From Streptomyces gilvus (lineage in GTDB: Bacteria; Actinomycetota; Actinomycetes; Streptomycetales; Streptomycetaceae), in contig NZ_JAKWBE010000001.1 in assembly GCF_022513565.1 (NCBI RefSeq), positions 496,001 through 560,000 of the forward strand: DNA of 64,000 bases. The letters run 5' to 3'. The position numbers were made by a program, and so were the translations under genes. Every line of letters begins with the position of its first letter. Position 1 is the first letter of the stretch. Positions 8,252 to 17,912 of the stretch are shown here, piece by piece. A model generated the notes under the pieces. That model saw nothing but the letters and a program-made list of their open reading frames with translations. It searched no databases and was not told the DNA's origin.

Positions 8252-10216
8252 ATGCCGACACGCACGCGCTTCACGACCTGGAGACCGCTCGCGACGGCGG
8301 CCATCGCCGTCCTGATGGCAGCCTTCCTCACCCCGGCGGCGGCCCACGCGGCCCCACGGGAGAGCCAACCCGTCTACTCCTACGCGAACGCCATCCGCGA
8401 GGCCGTATGGGTGGACACCGGACTCGACTCGGACGGCGACGGGAAGACCGACCGCGTGGCCGTGGACATCGTCCGCCCCCGCGAACCCGCCCAGCACCAC
8501 CGCCGGGTCCCGGTCATCATGGACGCCAGCCCCTACTACTCCTGCTGCGGCCGCGGCAACGAGAGCCAGAAGAAGACGTACGACGCGAGCGGCGACGTCG
8601 TCCAGATGCCGCTCTTCTACGACAACTACTTCGTCCCGCGTGGCTACGCCTTCGTCGGTGTCGACCTCGCCGGCACCAACCGCTCCGACGGCTGCGTCGA
8701 CGTCGGCGGCAGGTCCGACATCCAGTCCGCGAAGGCCGTCGTCGACTGGCTCAACGGCCGCGCCCGGGCGTACACGACGCGCACCGGAACCGTCCGGGCC
8801 ACGGCGGACTGGACCAACGGCAGGACCGGAATGATCGGCAAGAGCTGGGACGGCACCATCGCCAACGGCGTCGCCGCCACCGGCGTCAAGGGCCTCAGGA
8901 CCATCGTCCCGATCAGCGCCATCTCCTCCTGGTACGACTACTACTTCGCCAAGGGCGCCCCCCTCTACGACTCCGGCCCGGACTGGCTCTCCGACTACGT
9001 CGAAAGCCCCGACGCCCGCGCCAAGTGCGCCGCCGAACAGCAGAAGATAGTCGCCGGGGCCCCGCGCACCGGCGACTGGACGCCGTTCTGGACCGAGCGG
9101 GACTACGTCAAGGACGCCGGCAAGGTGAGGGCGAGCGTCTTCCTGGTGCACGGCATGCAGGACCTCAACGTCCGCACCAAGCATTTCGGGCAGTGGTGGG
9201 ACGCGCTGGCCAAGCACGGCGTGGAGCGCAAGATCTGGCTCTCCCAGACCGGCCACGTCGACCCCTTCGACTACCGGCGCGGCGCCTGGGTCGACACCCT
9301 GCACCGCTGGTTCGACCACGAACTCCTCGGCTACGACAACGGCATGGACCGTGAGCCGATGGCCGACATCGAGCGCCACCCCGACCAGTGGGTCACCTCC
9401 ACGGTCTGGCCGCCACGAGGGACGGCCGCCACGACCCTGCGCCCCGCCACCGGAACCCCGGCGGGCGTCGGCACCCTCCGACTGAAGACCGGCTCCGGCA
9501 CCGCGACCTTCACCGACAACCCCCGGCTGAGCGAGACCGACTGGGCGGCCCAGATCGACAAGTCGACTCCGGACAAGGCCGGTTTCATCACCAAGCCCCT
9601 CACGCGCGACCTGCGCCTGTCCGGCTCCTCGAAGGTGACGGTCACCGCGACCCCGACCACCCCGACGGCCCATCTCTCCGCCGTCCTGGTCGACCTCGGC
9701 CCCGACACCATCAGGGACTACGCGGACGCAGCCGAGGGCATCACCACCCTCACCGACCGCTCCTGCTGGGGCGCGAGCACCCCGGGCGACAGCGCCTGCT
9801 TCCGTGACACCGCGGCCAAGAAGGCGAGCGTCGACCACACCGTGTTCAGCCGCGGCTGGGCCGACCTCGGCAACTACGCCTCCGACCGCAAGGGCGTCCC
9901 GCTCACCCCGGGCAAGGCGTACACCATCACCCTGGACCTCGCGGCCACCGACCATGTAGTCCCGGCCGGCCACCGTCTCGCGCTGATCGTCGCGGGCACC
10001 GACAAGGACCTCATCGACCCGCCGGCCGACAGGCCGACCCTCACCCTGGACCTGTCCCGCACCTCGGCCCGCGTCCCGCTGGTCGGCGGCGCCGCGGCCT
10101 TCGCCCGGGCCACCTCGGGCAAGGCGTCGGCGACCGCGTCACCCCGGCACCTGGACGGCGTACGCGCCCCGAGCGGCACGCACCGCGTTCCCGGCCCCGC
10201 CGGCCAGGACGGCTGA
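8252..10216 (+). CDS. Secreted Xaa-Pro dipeptidyl-peptidase / CocE-type S15 hydrolase
   Basis: This 654-residue serine hydrolase belongs to the S15/CocE family, which releases Xaa-Pro dipeptides or cleaves related esters. The start MPTRTRFTTWRPLATAA followed by a hydrophobic run and AAAHAAP is a signal peptide. The nucleophile Ser198 lies in GMIGKSWDGTIANG. The acid and base probably lie in HGMQDLNVRTKH and TGHVDPFD. The C-terminal third is the jelly-roll (X-Pro dipeptidase C-terminal) domain. The Xaa-Pro form is usually annotated in Streptomyces, but the sequence alone does not exclude an esterase. It shares a 219-base divergent promoter region with the M1 peptidase and is followed by a terminator hairpin. 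Confidence 0.88.
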   Translation: MPTRTRFTTWRPLATAAIAVLMAAFLTPAAAHAAPRESQPVYSYANAIREAVWVDTGLDSDGDGKTDRVAVDIVRPREPAQHHRRVPVIMDASPYYSCCGRGNESQKKTYDASGDVVQMPLFYDNYFVPRGYAFVGVDLAGTNRSDGCVDVGGRSDIQSAKAVVDWLNGRARAYTTRTGTVRATADWTNGRTGMIGKSWDGTIANGVAATGVKGLRTIVPISAISSWYDYYFAKGAPLYDSGPDWLSDYVESPDARAKCAAEQQKIVAGAPRTGDWTPFWTERDYVKDAGKVRASVFLVHGMQDLNVRTKHFGQWWDALAKHGVERKIWLSQTGHVDPFDYRRGAWVDTLHRWFDHELLGYDNGMDREPMADIERHPDQWVTSTVWPPRGTAATTLRPATGTPAGVGTLRLKTGSGTATFTDNPRLSETDWAAQIDKSTPDKAGFITKPLTRDLRLSGSSKVTVTATPTTPTAHLSAVLVDLGPDTIRDYADAAEGITTLTDRSCWGASTPGDSACFRDTAAKKASVDHTVFSRGWADLGNYASDRKGVPLTPGKAYTITLDLAATDHVVPAGHRLALIVAGTDKDLIDPPADRPTLTLDLSRTSARVPLVGGAAAFARATSGKASATASPRHLDGVRAPSGTHRVPGPAGQDG

Positions 10217-10225
10217 CCGCGCGTC

Positions 10226-10255
10226 AGGCGGCCGGGGCCACCGCTCCGGCCGCCT
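10226..10255 (+). terminator. Rho-independent-type hairpin after the S15 peptidase
   Basis: AGGCGGCCGG pairs perfectly with CCGGCCGCCT around a 10-base loop, ten bases after the stop codon. There is no T-tract, as is common for Streptomyces terminators. Confidence 0.65.
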
Positions 10256-10334
10256 CCGCGCGCCTTCCCCACCCGCGATAGCGGAATGTCCAACACCGTG
10301 CACGGAGTGCTTCCGGGGCGGGAATACTCACAGC

Positions 10335-11351
10335 ATGTCTGCCGAGTACGCGACCTTCGGCCTGGCACCGGCGATGCGTGCCGGTGACGTCCTCGCCAAC
10401 GGTGCCTACCAGGTGCACCGGGACTTCGTGGACTTCCTCGTCGACGGGCGCCCGCTGCTGTTCCGGCTCTCCGACCTCGACGCCGTCTCCCCGCTCGCCT
10501 CCGACATCCCGCCCGCCATCTTCACCGAACAGGTCCGCGGTCTGCTGCTGGAGGCGCCGGCCCCGCTTCCCGACGGCCGTCACGTCATCTACGGCTGCCC
10601 CGAGTGCGCCGACCTGGCCTGCGGTGCCGTCACCGCGGTCATCGACCGGGACGGCGAGGACTACGTCTGGCGGGACTTCGCCTGGCAGACCGACGAGCAC
10701 GCCGACCTGGAGCTGGGCGGCTACCACGGCATAGGGCCGTTCCGGTTCCGGGGCGCCGAGTACCGGCAGGCCCTTCTCGCCGCCGAGGCACAGGGCGGGC
10801 GGCGCCGCGTGCTGCTGATCGGCGCCCGCGTCGCCGTACTGGCGAAACTCGCGGCGGCCCTGCGCACCATCGGCATCGGCGCCGACATCGCCCACGACGC
10901 CACCGACGTCCACGCCGACGAACTGCGCGCCTACGGAGCCGTCGCCTTCGGTCGCGCGGTCACCCGGGAGGAACGGTCCGCCGTACGCCGCGCCTTCGAG
11001 CAGGCCGGTGTCCAGGTCGCCTACGTCGACGGCCTCGCCCCGATCGTCCCGCTCCTGGTCGCCCAGATCGAGAACGCCCTGGACCGCAGCCCGGTGGAAC
11101 AGCGCCGGCTGACCCGCCTGGTCGCCGCCGACGGCGAGGCGGGCGTCGAGGTCACCTCGCCCTGCCGGGTCCGCCTCACCGCGTACCGCCTGGACCGCCT
11201 CTACCGTTCCCACGTACAGGAGGTCTTCGACGGCATCCTCGAACCGGGCCGGCACCGCATCGCCCTGGACGCCAAGGCGGTGCGAGGGGAGTCCTTCGTG
11301 GTGGCTCGGACGACGGGGAGCGTGTTGGTGGAGGCCATGGCACCCCGCTAG
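10335..11351 (+). CDS. Uncharacterised protein with Rossmann-like middle region
   Basis: This 338-residue protein is not assigned to a named family. The N-terminal 150 residues contain YGCPECADLACGAVTAVI, with three cysteines spaced C-x2-C-x4-C. This could bind metal, but the pattern is short. Residues about 158-260 read like an alternating strand/helix domain starting RRRVLLIGARVAVLAKLAAA. The C-terminal part ends RHRIALDAKAVRGESF. Some databases label close homologues as oxidoreductases; I see no clear cofactor motif to support that. The ATG is preceded by a divergence-free 118-base gap holding a terminator and the short palindrome CCGTGCACGG (10296-10305). The next gene follows after 90 bases, so it may be monocistronic. 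Confidence 0.75.
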   Translation: MSAEYATFGLAPAMRAGDVLANGAYQVHRDFVDFLVDGRPLLFRLSDLDAVSPLASDIPPAIFTEQVRGLLLEAPAPLPDGRHVIYGCPECADLACGAVTAVIDRDGEDYVWRDFAWQTDEHADLELGGYHGIGPFRFRGAEYRQALLAAEAQGGRRRVLLIGARVAVLAKLAAALRTIGIGADIAHDATDVHADELRAYGAVAFGRAVTREERSAVRRAFEQAGVQVAYVDGLAPIVPLLVAQIENALDRSPVEQRRLTRLVAADGEAGVEVTSPCRVRLTAYRLDRLYRSHVQEVFDGILEPGRHRIALDAKAVRGESFVVARTTGSVLVEAMAPR

Positions 11352-11441
11352 GAACCGCCAGGGCCTGGGGGACCCCGGCGTCCGCGGCCCACGGGAAACC
11401 CCGACGCGTCCGATCCGCCCCGCCCGTTAGGATCGCCCCCT

Positions 11442-13082
11442 GTGACCGCCACTCTCGTCGCCAAGAACCTCGCCGCCGGGCACGGTGACCGCTCCCTGTT
11501 CTCCGGGCTCGACCTCGTCGTGGCGCCCGGCGACGTGATCGGGCTGGTCGGTGCCAACGGCGCGGGCAAGTCCACGCTGCTCAGGATGCTCGCGGGGCTG
11601 CTCGCACCCGAGCAGGGCGAGCTGCGGCTGTCCCCGCCGACGGCGACCGTGGGGCACCTCCCGCAGGAGCCGGAGCGGCGGCCCGGCGAGACCGTCCGCG
11701 CCTTCCTCGCCCGCCGTACCGGCGTCGCCGAGGCCCAGCGCGTCATGGACGAGGCCACCCAGGCCCTGGTGGAGGGGGCGCCCGGCGCCGACGACGCCTA
11801 CGCGACGAGCCTGGACCGCTGGCTGAACCTCGGCGGCGCCGACCTGGAGGAGCGGGCCGAGGAGGTCGCCGACTCACTGGGCCTCGCCGTCGACCTGGAC
11901 CAGCCGATGACCTCCCTGTCCGGCGGCCAGGCGGCCCGTGCGGGACTCGCCTCCCTCCTGCTCTCGCGCTACGACGTCTTCCTCCTCGACGAGCCCACCA
12001 ACGACCTCGACCTGGACGGCCTGGAACGCCTCGAACGCTTCGTCTCGGGCCTGCGCGCCGGCACCGTCGTCGTCAGCCACGACCGCGAGTTCCTCACCCG
12101 CACGGTCACCAAGGTCCTCGAACTCGACCTCGCCCAGCGGCAGATCAACCTCTACGGCGGCGGCTACGAGGCCTATCTGGAGGAGCGGGACGTGGCCCGC
12201 CGGCACGCCCGCGAGGACTACGAGGAGTACGCCGACAAGCGCGCCGCCCTCCAGGACCGGGCCCAGACGCAGCGCTCCTGGATGGACAAGGGCGTGAAGA
12301 ACGCGCGCCGCAAGGCGGGCAACGACAACGACAAGATCGGCCGCAAGTTCCGCAGCGAGGCCAGCGAGAAGCAGGCCGCGAAGGCCCGCCAGACCCAGCG
12401 CATGATCGAACGCCTCGAGGTCGTCGAGGAGCCACGCAAGGAGTGGGAGCTGCGCATGGAGATCGCGTCGGCCCCGCGCTCGGGGTCTGTCGTGGCCACC
12501 CTGCGGGACGCCGAGGTACGGCGCGGCGACTTCACCTTCGGCCCGGTGTCCCTGCAGATCGACTGGGCGGACCGGGTCGCCGTGACCGGCGCGAACGGCG
12601 CCGGCAAGTCCACCCTGCTCGGCGCCCTGCTGGGCCGCGTCCCCCTGGACGCCGGCGCGGCCGCCCTCGGCTCCGGCGTCCTGGTCGGCGAGGTCGACCA
12701 GGCCCGCAAGCTGTTCCACGGCACGGAGGCCCTGCTGGACGCGTTCTCCGCCGCGGTTCCCGACACCGAACCGGTCGAGGTGCGTACCCTTCTCGCCAAG
12801 TTCGGCCTGAAGGCGGATCATGTGCTGCGCCCGGCGGCGACCCTGTCACCGGGTGAACGCACCCGCGCCGCCCTGGCCCTGCTGCAGGGCCGGGGCGTCA
12901 ACCTCCTCGTCCTGGACGAGCCGACCAACCACCTCGACCTGCCGGCCATCGAGCAACTGGAGTCCGCCCTCGACTCCTACGAGGGCACCCTGCTCCTGGT
13001 CACCCACGACCGCCGCATGCTGGACGCGGTGCGTGTCACCCGCCGCCTGGACGTGTCGGCGGGCAAGGTCACCGAACGCTAG
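11442..13082 (+). CDS. ABC-F family ATPase (ribosome-associated)
   Basis: This 546-residue protein has two nucleotide-binding domains and no membrane segments. Domain 1 has Walker A GANGAGKST at 37-45, LSGGQ near 159 and LLDEPTNDLDLDGLERLE. Domain 2 has GANGAGKST near 384, LSPGERTRAALALL and LVLDEPTNHLDLP. The charged linker between them (around 250-330, rich in Arg, Lys and Gln) is the P-site tRNA interaction motif region of ABC-F proteins. Family members act on the ribosome in translation control or antibiotic protection. The linker is moderate in length and nothing here identifies a drug, so resistance is not claimed. The GTG start follows directly on the promoter region. Confidence 0.92.
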   Translation: MTATLVAKNLAAGHGDRSLFSGLDLVVAPGDVIGLVGANGAGKSTLLRMLAGLLAPEQGELRLSPPTATVGHLPQEPERRPGETVRAFLARRTGVAEAQRVMDEATQALVEGAPGADDAYATSLDRWLNLGGADLEERAEEVADSLGLAVDLDQPMTSLSGGQAARAGLASLLLSRYDVFLLDEPTNDLDLDGLERLERFVSGLRAGTVVVSHDREFLTRTVTKVLELDLAQRQINLYGGGYEAYLEERDVARRHAREDYEEYADKRAALQDRAQTQRSWMDKGVKNARRKAGNDNDKIGRKFRSEASEKQAAKARQTQRMIERLEVVEEPRKEWELRMEIASAPRSGSVVATLRDAEVRRGDFTFGPVSLQIDWADRVAVTGANGAGKSTLLGALLGRVPLDAGAAALGSGVLVGEVDQARKLFHGTEALLDAFSAAVPDTEPVEVRTLLAKFGLKADHVLRPAATLSPGERTRAALALLQGRGVNLLVLDEPTNHLDLPAIEQLESALDSYEGTLLLVTHDRRMLDAVRVTRRLDVSAGKVTER

Positions 13083-13104
13083 CGGCTCGACCCAGGGAGA
13101 GGCC

Positions 13105-13581
13105 ATGGGCACTTCGGCGAAGCGGCCGGCGGTGCGGATCAAGCACGAACAGGTCGTGGTCGCGCGGATGCGCGGCACCCAAGACCGCATCGCGGACGCG
13201 ATCACCGCCTTCGCCGGGACCATGACCTTCGTCTATCTGCACGCCCTCTGGTTCGCGGTGTGGATCGTCTGCAACGAGGGGGCGTTCGGCAAGGCGGCCG
13301 TCTGGGACCCGTACCCCTTCGGCCTGCTCACCATGATCGTCAGTCTGGAGGCGATCTTCCTGTCCACCTTCGTCATGGTGAGCCAGAACCGCCAGGCCGC
13401 CCGTGAGAACGTCCGCGCCGACCTCGACTTCGAGACCAACGTCCGCTCGGAGGTCTGGGCCGTCCACATGGGCCGTGCCCTGGGCGTGGACCCGGTGGAG
13501 GTCGAACGACGGGTGCAGGAACTGCTCGCGGAGAACCGCGCCCGGATGAACGGCACCGCCCAGCCCCCCGAAGGGAGCTGA
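13105..13581 (+). CDS. DUF1003 membrane protein
   Basis: This 158-residue protein has two predicted membrane helices, about residues 34-52 (TMTFVYLHALWFAVWIV) and 72-92 (FGLLTMIVSLEAIFLSTFVM). They are followed by the conserved SQNRQAARENVRADLDFETN segment that marks DUF1003. The C-terminal helix LLAENRARMNG is charged. The function of the family is unknown. The ATG has a GGGAGAGG ribosome binding site seven bases upstream. The gene lies 22 bases behind the ABC-F gene in the same direction, so cotranscription is possible. Confidence 0.88.
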   Translation: MGTSAKRPAVRIKHEQVVVARMRGTQDRIADAITAFAGTMTFVYLHALWFAVWIVCNEGAFGKAAVWDPYPFGLLTMIVSLEAIFLSTFVMVSQNRQAARENVRADLDFETNVRSEVWAVHMGRALGVDPVEVERRVQELLAENRARMNGTAQPPEGS

Positions 13582-13606
13582 GCGGCGTCCGCGGGGCCTC
13601 TCCCGC

Positions 13607-14182
13607 TCAGGCGCCGGGGCCCAGTCGCCGGGCCAGCCCCGGATAGTCGACGACGCAGCCGTCCGCGTCGAACTCCAGGTCGCTGCGGAAGTCACCGGAG
13701 GCGAAGCGGACGTGCCCACCGCCGTTCGTCCGGCCGAGGTGGGTGTACGTCTGCAGCGACGGCCGTACGACCAGTCCCGGCACCGACACCCACGCCATCA
13801 GCAACTCCCGCTCACCGGGCTCCAGATGGAGGTCGTGGCGCAGCACCGGCATGGTGTTGGTGAGCGGGCACAGCCCCAGGTCGCAGTCGAGCGCGCCGTC
13901 CACGCCGGGCAGCGGTTCGCCGTCCGCAGTCCACCGGCCGTGCCCGTCGTGGACCAGATCCAGGGTCCGTGCCCCCGCCTCCGTCTCCGCCGTCACCCGA
14001 AGCCGGCGCGTCACGAACCGCGCGCCGGTCTCGAGCTCGTACGTCACCCAGTACGGCTCCGGGACGGTCCCCACGGCCCGCCCACGGGCCCGCAGTACAC
14101 CGTCCCCGAAGTCGACCCACGCGGTCTCGTACCCGCGGCTGCCGGGCACTTCCCAGGTGATGGCACGTGCAGCGGACACCAT
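13607..14182 (-). CDS. Putative glycolipid-binding (DUF1089-type) protein
   Basis: This 191-residue soluble protein is beta-rich and resembles the putative glycolipid-binding family of the PA1994 type. Features are GVLRARGRAVG, YWVTYELETG, the core NTMPVLRHDLHLEPGE and LMAWVSVPGLVVRPSLQTYT, then the terminal FDADGCVVDYPGLARRLG. No enzyme motif is visible. ATG 14182 was chosen because homologous sequence begins at that point; the frame continues upstream without recognisable homology. It lies 16 bases downstream of tex on the same strand and converges with the DUF1003 gene. The function is inferred only from family similarity. Confidence 0.75.
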   Translation of the reverse strand: MVSAARAITWEVPGSRGYETAWVDFGDGVLRARGRAVGTVPEPYWVTYELETGARFVTRRLRVTAETEAGARTLDLVHDGHGRWTADGEPLPGVDGALDCDLGLCPLTNTMPVLRHDLHLEPGERELLMAWVSVPGLVVRPSLQTYTHLGRTNGGGHVRFASGDFRSDLEFDADGCVVDYPGLARRLGPGA

Positions 14183-14198
14183 GGTGACGAATCTCCGA

Positions 14199-16574
14199 CT
14201 ACCGCTTCCCGGGGTCGAGCAGACCCGCCTTGCGCAGGGCGTCGGCCATCGCGCTGTTGGCCGGCGGCGCTGCCTGACGAGAACCGCCACCGCCCGCACC
14301 GCGTCCCTGTTGGCGCTGCTGGGGCGGACGCCCGCCCCGCCGGCGACGCTCGCCCTCGTCACCCTGCCGGCCGCCCTGCGCGGCCGGCTCGTCGTCCAGC
14401 CGCAGCGTGAGCGAGATCCGCTTGCGCGGGATGTCGACGTCCAGCACCTTCACCTTGACGATGTCCCCGGGCTTCACCACCTCGCGCGGGTCCTTCACGA
14501 AGTTCTTGGACATCGCGGAGACGTGCACGAGCCCGTCCTGGTGCACACCGACGTCGACGAAGGCGCCGAAGGCCGCCACATTGGTGACCACGCCTTCCAG
14601 CACCATCCCGGACGACAGGTCGGAGATCTTCTCGACGCCCTCCTTGAAGGTGGCCGTCTTGAAGGCGGGCCGCGGGTCGCGCCCCGGCTTCTCCAGCTCC
14701 CTGAGGATGTCCGTGACCGTCGGCAGCCCGAAGGTCTCGTCCACGAAGTCCCCCGCCCGCAGCGAGCGCAGCACGCCCGTGTTGCCGATGAGCGAGGCCA
14801 CCTCCTGCCCGGACGTCTTCACCATGCGCCGCACGACCGGATACGCCTCCGGGTGCACGCTGGAGGCGTCCAGCGGGTCGTCGCCGCCCCGGATCCGCAG
14901 GAAGCCCGCGCACTGCTCGTACGCCTTGGGGCCGAGCCGCGCGACGCCCTTCAGCTGGGTGCGGGACCTGAACGGACCGTTGGCGTCCCGGTGCGCCACG
15001 ATGTTCTCGGCGAGCCCGGAGGTGATGCCGGAGACCCGGGCGAGCAGCGGGGCCGACGCCGTGTTGACGTCCACGCCGACGCCGTTCACACAGTCCTCCA
15101 CCACCGCGTCCAGCGAGCGCGAGAGCTTCACCTCGGACAGGTCGTGCTGGTACTGGCCGACACCGATCGACTTCGGGTCGATCTTGACCAGTTCGGCGAG
15201 CGGGTCCTGCAGCCGACGCGCGATGGACACCGCGCCGCGCAGCGACACGTCCATGGCGGGCAGTTCCTGCGAGGCGAACGCGGACGCCGAGTACACCGAG
15301 GCGCCGGCCTCGGAGACCATCACCTTGGTGAGCTTCAACTCGGGGTGTTTGGTGATGAGTTCACCGGCGAGTTTGTCGGTCTCGCGGGAGGCGGTGCCGT
15401 TGCCGATCGCGATCAGCTCGACCGCGTGCTCCTTGGCGAGGCGGGCGAGCTTGGCGATCGCCTCGTCCCACTTGTTGGCCGGGACGTGCGGGTAGATGAC
15501 GTCGGTGGCGACGACCTTGCCGGTCGCGTCGACCACGGCGACCTTCACGCCCGTACGGAAGCCGGGGTCCAGGCCCAGCGTCGCGCGCGTGCCGGCCGGG
15601 GCGGCGAGCAGCAGGTCGCGGAGGTTGGCGGCGAACACCTGCACGGCCTCGTCCTCGGCGGCCGTCCGCAGCCGCAGCCGCAGGTCGATGCCGAGGTGGA
15701 CCAGGATGCGGGTCCGCCAGGCCCAGCGGACCGTGTCGACCAGCCACTTGTCGGCCGGCCGGCCCCTCTCACCGATCCCGAACCTCGAAGCGACGATCGC
15801 CTCGTACGACGAGGGCCCGTCCGTCGGCTCCTCCGGCTCCAGGACGAGGTCGAGGACCTCCTCCTTCTCGCCGCGCAGCATCGCGAGGACGCGGTGCGAG
15901 GGCAGCTCGGTGAACGGTTCGGCGAAGTCGAAGTAGTCGGCGAACTTGGCGCCCGCCTCCTCCTTGCCCTCCCGCACCTTCGCCGCCAGCCGCCCGCGCA
16001 CCCACATCCGCTCGCGCAGCTCACCGATCAGGTCGGCGTCCTCCGAGAACCGCTCGGTGAGGATCGCCCGCGCGCCGTCGAGGGCGGCCTGCGGATCGGC
16101 GACGCCCTTGTCGGCGTCGACGAACGCGGCCGCCGCGGCGAGGGGTTCCACCGTCTGGTCGCCCAGCAGCCCCTCGGCGAGCGGCTCCAGGCCCGCCTCG
16201 CGCGCGATCTGCGCCTTGGTGCGCCGCTTGGGCTTGTACGGCAGGTAGATGTCCTCCAGGCGCGCCTTGGTCTCGGCGGCCCGGATCTGCGCCTCCAGCT
16301 CGGGGGTGAGCTTGCCCTGCTCACGCACCGAGTCCAGGATCGCCGTCCGCCGTTCCTCCAGCTCCCGCAGATAGCGCAGCCGCTCCTCGATCGTGCGCAG
16401 CTGCGCGTCGTCGAGCATCTCGGTCGCTTCCTTGCGGTAGCGGGCGATGAAGGGCACCGTCGAACCGCCGTCGAGCAGTTCGACGGCGGCCCTGACCTGC
16501 CGCTCCCGTACGCCGAGCTCCTCGGCGATCCTGCCTTCGATGGACCCTGCTGCCGCAGACCCGGGTGTCGTCAC
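14199..16574 (-). CDS. tex: Tex-family S1 RNA-binding transcription accessory protein
   Basis: This 791-residue Tex/YqgF protein is related to the eukaryotic Spt6 core. The N-terminal helical part is followed by the YqgF RNase-H-like domain ([19 protein letters not shown] near 325), a helix-hairpin-helix region ([16 protein letters not shown]) and the S1 domain ([20 protein letters not shown] near 655). A Gly/Arg/Gln-rich tail follows ([19 protein letters not shown]) that probably also contacts RNA. GTG 16574 has an AAGGCGG ribosome binding site at good spacing; an in-frame GTG at 16595 does not. Tex binds nucleic acid and interacts with the transcription/translation machinery. No operon partner is obvious. 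Confidence 0.93.
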   Translation of the reverse strand: MTTPGSAAAGSIEGRIAEELGVRERQVRAAVELLDGGSTVPFIARYRKEATEMLDDAQLRTIEERLRYLRELEERRTAILDSVREQGKLTPELEAQIRAAETKARLEDIYLPYKPKRRTKAQIAREAGLEPLAEGLLGDQTVEPLAAAAAFVDADKGVADPQAALDGARAILTERFSEDADLIGELRERMWVRGRLAAKVREGKEEAGAKFADYFDFAEPFTELPSHRVLAMLRGEKEEVLDLVLEPEEPTDGPSSYEAIVASRFGIGERGRPADKWLVDTVRWAWRTRILVHLGIDLRLRLRTAAEDEAVQVFAANLRDLLLAAPAGTRATLGLDPGFRTGVKVAVVDATGKVVATDVIYPHVPANKWDEAIAKLARLAKEHAVELIAIGNGTASRETDKLAGELITKHPELKLTKVMVSEAGASVYSASAFASQELPAMDVSLRGAVSIARRLQDPLAELVKIDPKSIGVGQYQHDLSEVKLSRSLDAVVEDCVNGVGVDVNTASAPLLARVSGITSGLAENIVAHRDANGPFRSRTQLKGVARLGPKAYEQCAGFLRIRGGDDPLDASSVHPEAYPVVRRMVKTSGQEVASLIGNTGVLRSLRAGDFVDETFGLPTVTDILRELEKPGRDPRPAFKTATFKEGVEKISDLSSGMVLEGVVTNVAAFGAFVDVGVHQDGLVHVSAMSKNFVKDPREVVKPGDIVKVKVLDVDIPRKRISLTLRLDDEPAAQGGRQGDEGERRRRGGRPPQQRQQGRGAGGGGSRQAAPPANSAMADALRKAGLLDPGKR

Positions 16575-16675
16575 GATCCCGTACCGCCTTCTCACTGAGG
16601 TTGCGCCGCAATTGTGGCAGGTGACACCGACAGTCGGGGCTCAGGGCGGCACGTGGCGGGCCGCGGCGGGCGGGA

Positions 16676-16807
16676 TCAGGCCCGGTGCCCCCGCGCGGAG
16701 CCCGAGGCCCCGCCGAAGAGCCGGGCCAGTGCCCGGAAGGGCAGCGTCACGACGGTGGCGATCGCGCCACCGATCTGGCGCAGTACGTCGGCTGTCGCAC
16801 GGAACAC
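16676..16807 (-). CDS. Small LPFR-motif protein
   Basis: This 43-residue protein reads FRATADVLRQIGGAIATVV followed by TLPFRALARLFGGAS and a basic tail. It has one amphipathic/hydrophobic helix and the LPFRxLxRLFGGAS signature. I recall that signature as a short actinobacterial LPFR-motif family of unknown function. The GTG has a strong AAAGGGGA ribosome binding site seven bases upstream, and an 11-bp hairpin lies just before that. It is a stand-alone gene, divergent from glxA and 101 bases upstream of tex. The sequence suggests peripheral membrane attachment; no more can be said. Confidence 0.7.
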   Translation of the reverse strand: MFRATADVLRQIGGAIATVVTLPFRALARLFGGASGSARGHRA

Positions 16808-16823
16808 GGAACTTCCCCTTTCG

Positions 16824-16848
16824 TCTCCCGGCCGCCACGGCCGGGAGA
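16824..16848 (-). promoter_or_regulatory. Hairpin in the 5' region of the LPFR gene
   Basis: TCTCCCGGCCG and CGGCCGGGAGA form a perfect 11-bp stem with the three-base loop CCA. On the minus strand it ends a few bases before the LPFR ribosome binding site. It could control translation or be a terminator for incoming transcription. Confidence 0.5.
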
Positions 16849-16948
16849 GGCCCGGGTACCCAGCTTCCGCGGACCGCCCCACGGGATGGCAGGAAAGGTG
16901 GGGTGCTCGTCGTTGCGGCCATCGGACGGGCGCCCAAGGATGGACGGT

Positions 16949-17902
16949 ATGCGAACCGTCCTGGTCGTTCTCTTCGACGATGTGCAGAGCCTCGACGTCA
17001 GCGGTCCGGTGGAGGTCTTCAACGGCGCCGAACTGCAGCGCCCGGGCACCTACCGGATCCGCACGGTCGGCGCGGACGGCCGGGCCGTACGGACCTCCAG
17101 CGGGCTCACGCTCGTACCGGACCACTCCTTCGCCGACGCCCCCGCCGCGCACACCCTGCTGGTCCCGGGCGGGGCGGGCACCCGCGACCCCGATCCACGG
17201 GTGGTGGACTGGCTGCGCCAGCACGGTCCGCGGGCCGAGCGGCTGGTGTCCGTGTGCACGGGCGCGCTGCTGCTGGCCGGGGCCGGCCTGCTGGACGGCC
17301 GCCGGGTGACCACCCACTGGTCGGTGTGCGACAGGCTGGCCCGCGAGCACCCGGCCGTCGAGGTCGACCCCGACCCCATCTACATCCGCGAGGGACACCT
17401 CGCCACCTCCGCCGGCGTGACCTCCGGCATCGACCTCGCCCTCGCGCTGGTCGAGGAGGACACCGGCCGTGAGACCGCGCTGTCCATCGCCCGGCACCTG
17501 GTCGTCTTCCTGCGCCGGCCGGGCAACCAGGCCCAGTTCAGCGCCCAGCTCGCCGCGCAGACGGCCCGTCGCGAACCGCTGAGGGAGGTCCAGCAGTTCA
17601 TCACCGAGCACCCCGACGCCGACCTCGGCGTCGAAGCCCTCGCCGCCCGCGCGAGCCTGTCGCCGCGGCACTTCGCCCGCGCCTTCCAGGCCGAGACCGG
17701 CATGACCCCCGGACGCTATGTCGACCGGGTCCGGCTGGAGCACGCGCGGCGCCTGCTGGAGGACACCTCCGACGGGGTCGAGGAGATCTCCCGCGCCTGC
17801 GGCTACGGCACCTCCGAGGCCATGCGCCGCGCCTTCGTCCGAACCCTCGGCACCGCGCCCGCGGAGTACCGCCGACGCTTCCGTCCCGTACCCACCGGCT
17901 GA
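16949..17902 (+). CDS. GlxA-type transcriptional regulator (DJ-1/PfpI domain plus AraC domain)
   Basis: This 317-residue regulator has an N-terminal DJ-1/PfpI sensor domain (about 1-175). It carries the nucleophile elbow VCTGALLLAGAGLLDGRR and a TSAGVTSGIDLALAL segment. The C-terminal AraC/XylS DNA-binding domain (about 215-310) has ARASLSPRHFARAFQAETG and YGTSEAMRRAFVR as its two helix-turn-helix units. Family members sense small molecules or amide products. ATG 16949 is preceded by AAGGA at eight bases; an earlier in-frame ATG overlaps that site. The next gene, a stand-alone DJ-1 protein similar to the sensor domain, lies ten bases downstream. This suggests a regulator-enzyme pair. Confidence 0.9.
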   Translation: MRTVLVVLFDDVQSLDVSGPVEVFNGAELQRPGTYRIRTVGADGRAVRTSSGLTLVPDHSFADAPAAHTLLVPGGAGTRDPDPRVVDWLRQHGPRAERLVSVCTGALLLAGAGLLDGRRVTTHWSVCDRLAREHPAVEVDPDPIYIREGHLATSAGVTSGIDLALALVEEDTGRETALSIARHLVVFLRRPGNQAQFSAQLAAQTARREPLREVQQFITEHPDADLGVEALAARASLSPRHFARAFQAETGMTPGRYVDRVRLEHARRLLEDTSDGVEEISRACGYGTSEAMRRAFVRTLGTAPAEYRRRFRPVPTG

Positions 17903-17912
17903 AAGGCACCCG

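Noticed and set aside
11442-13082. Naming the ABC-F protein an antibiotic-resistance determinant
   Set aside because: ABC-F proteins include translation factors without resistance roles; no neighbouring biosynthetic genes or diagnostic linker support a drug.
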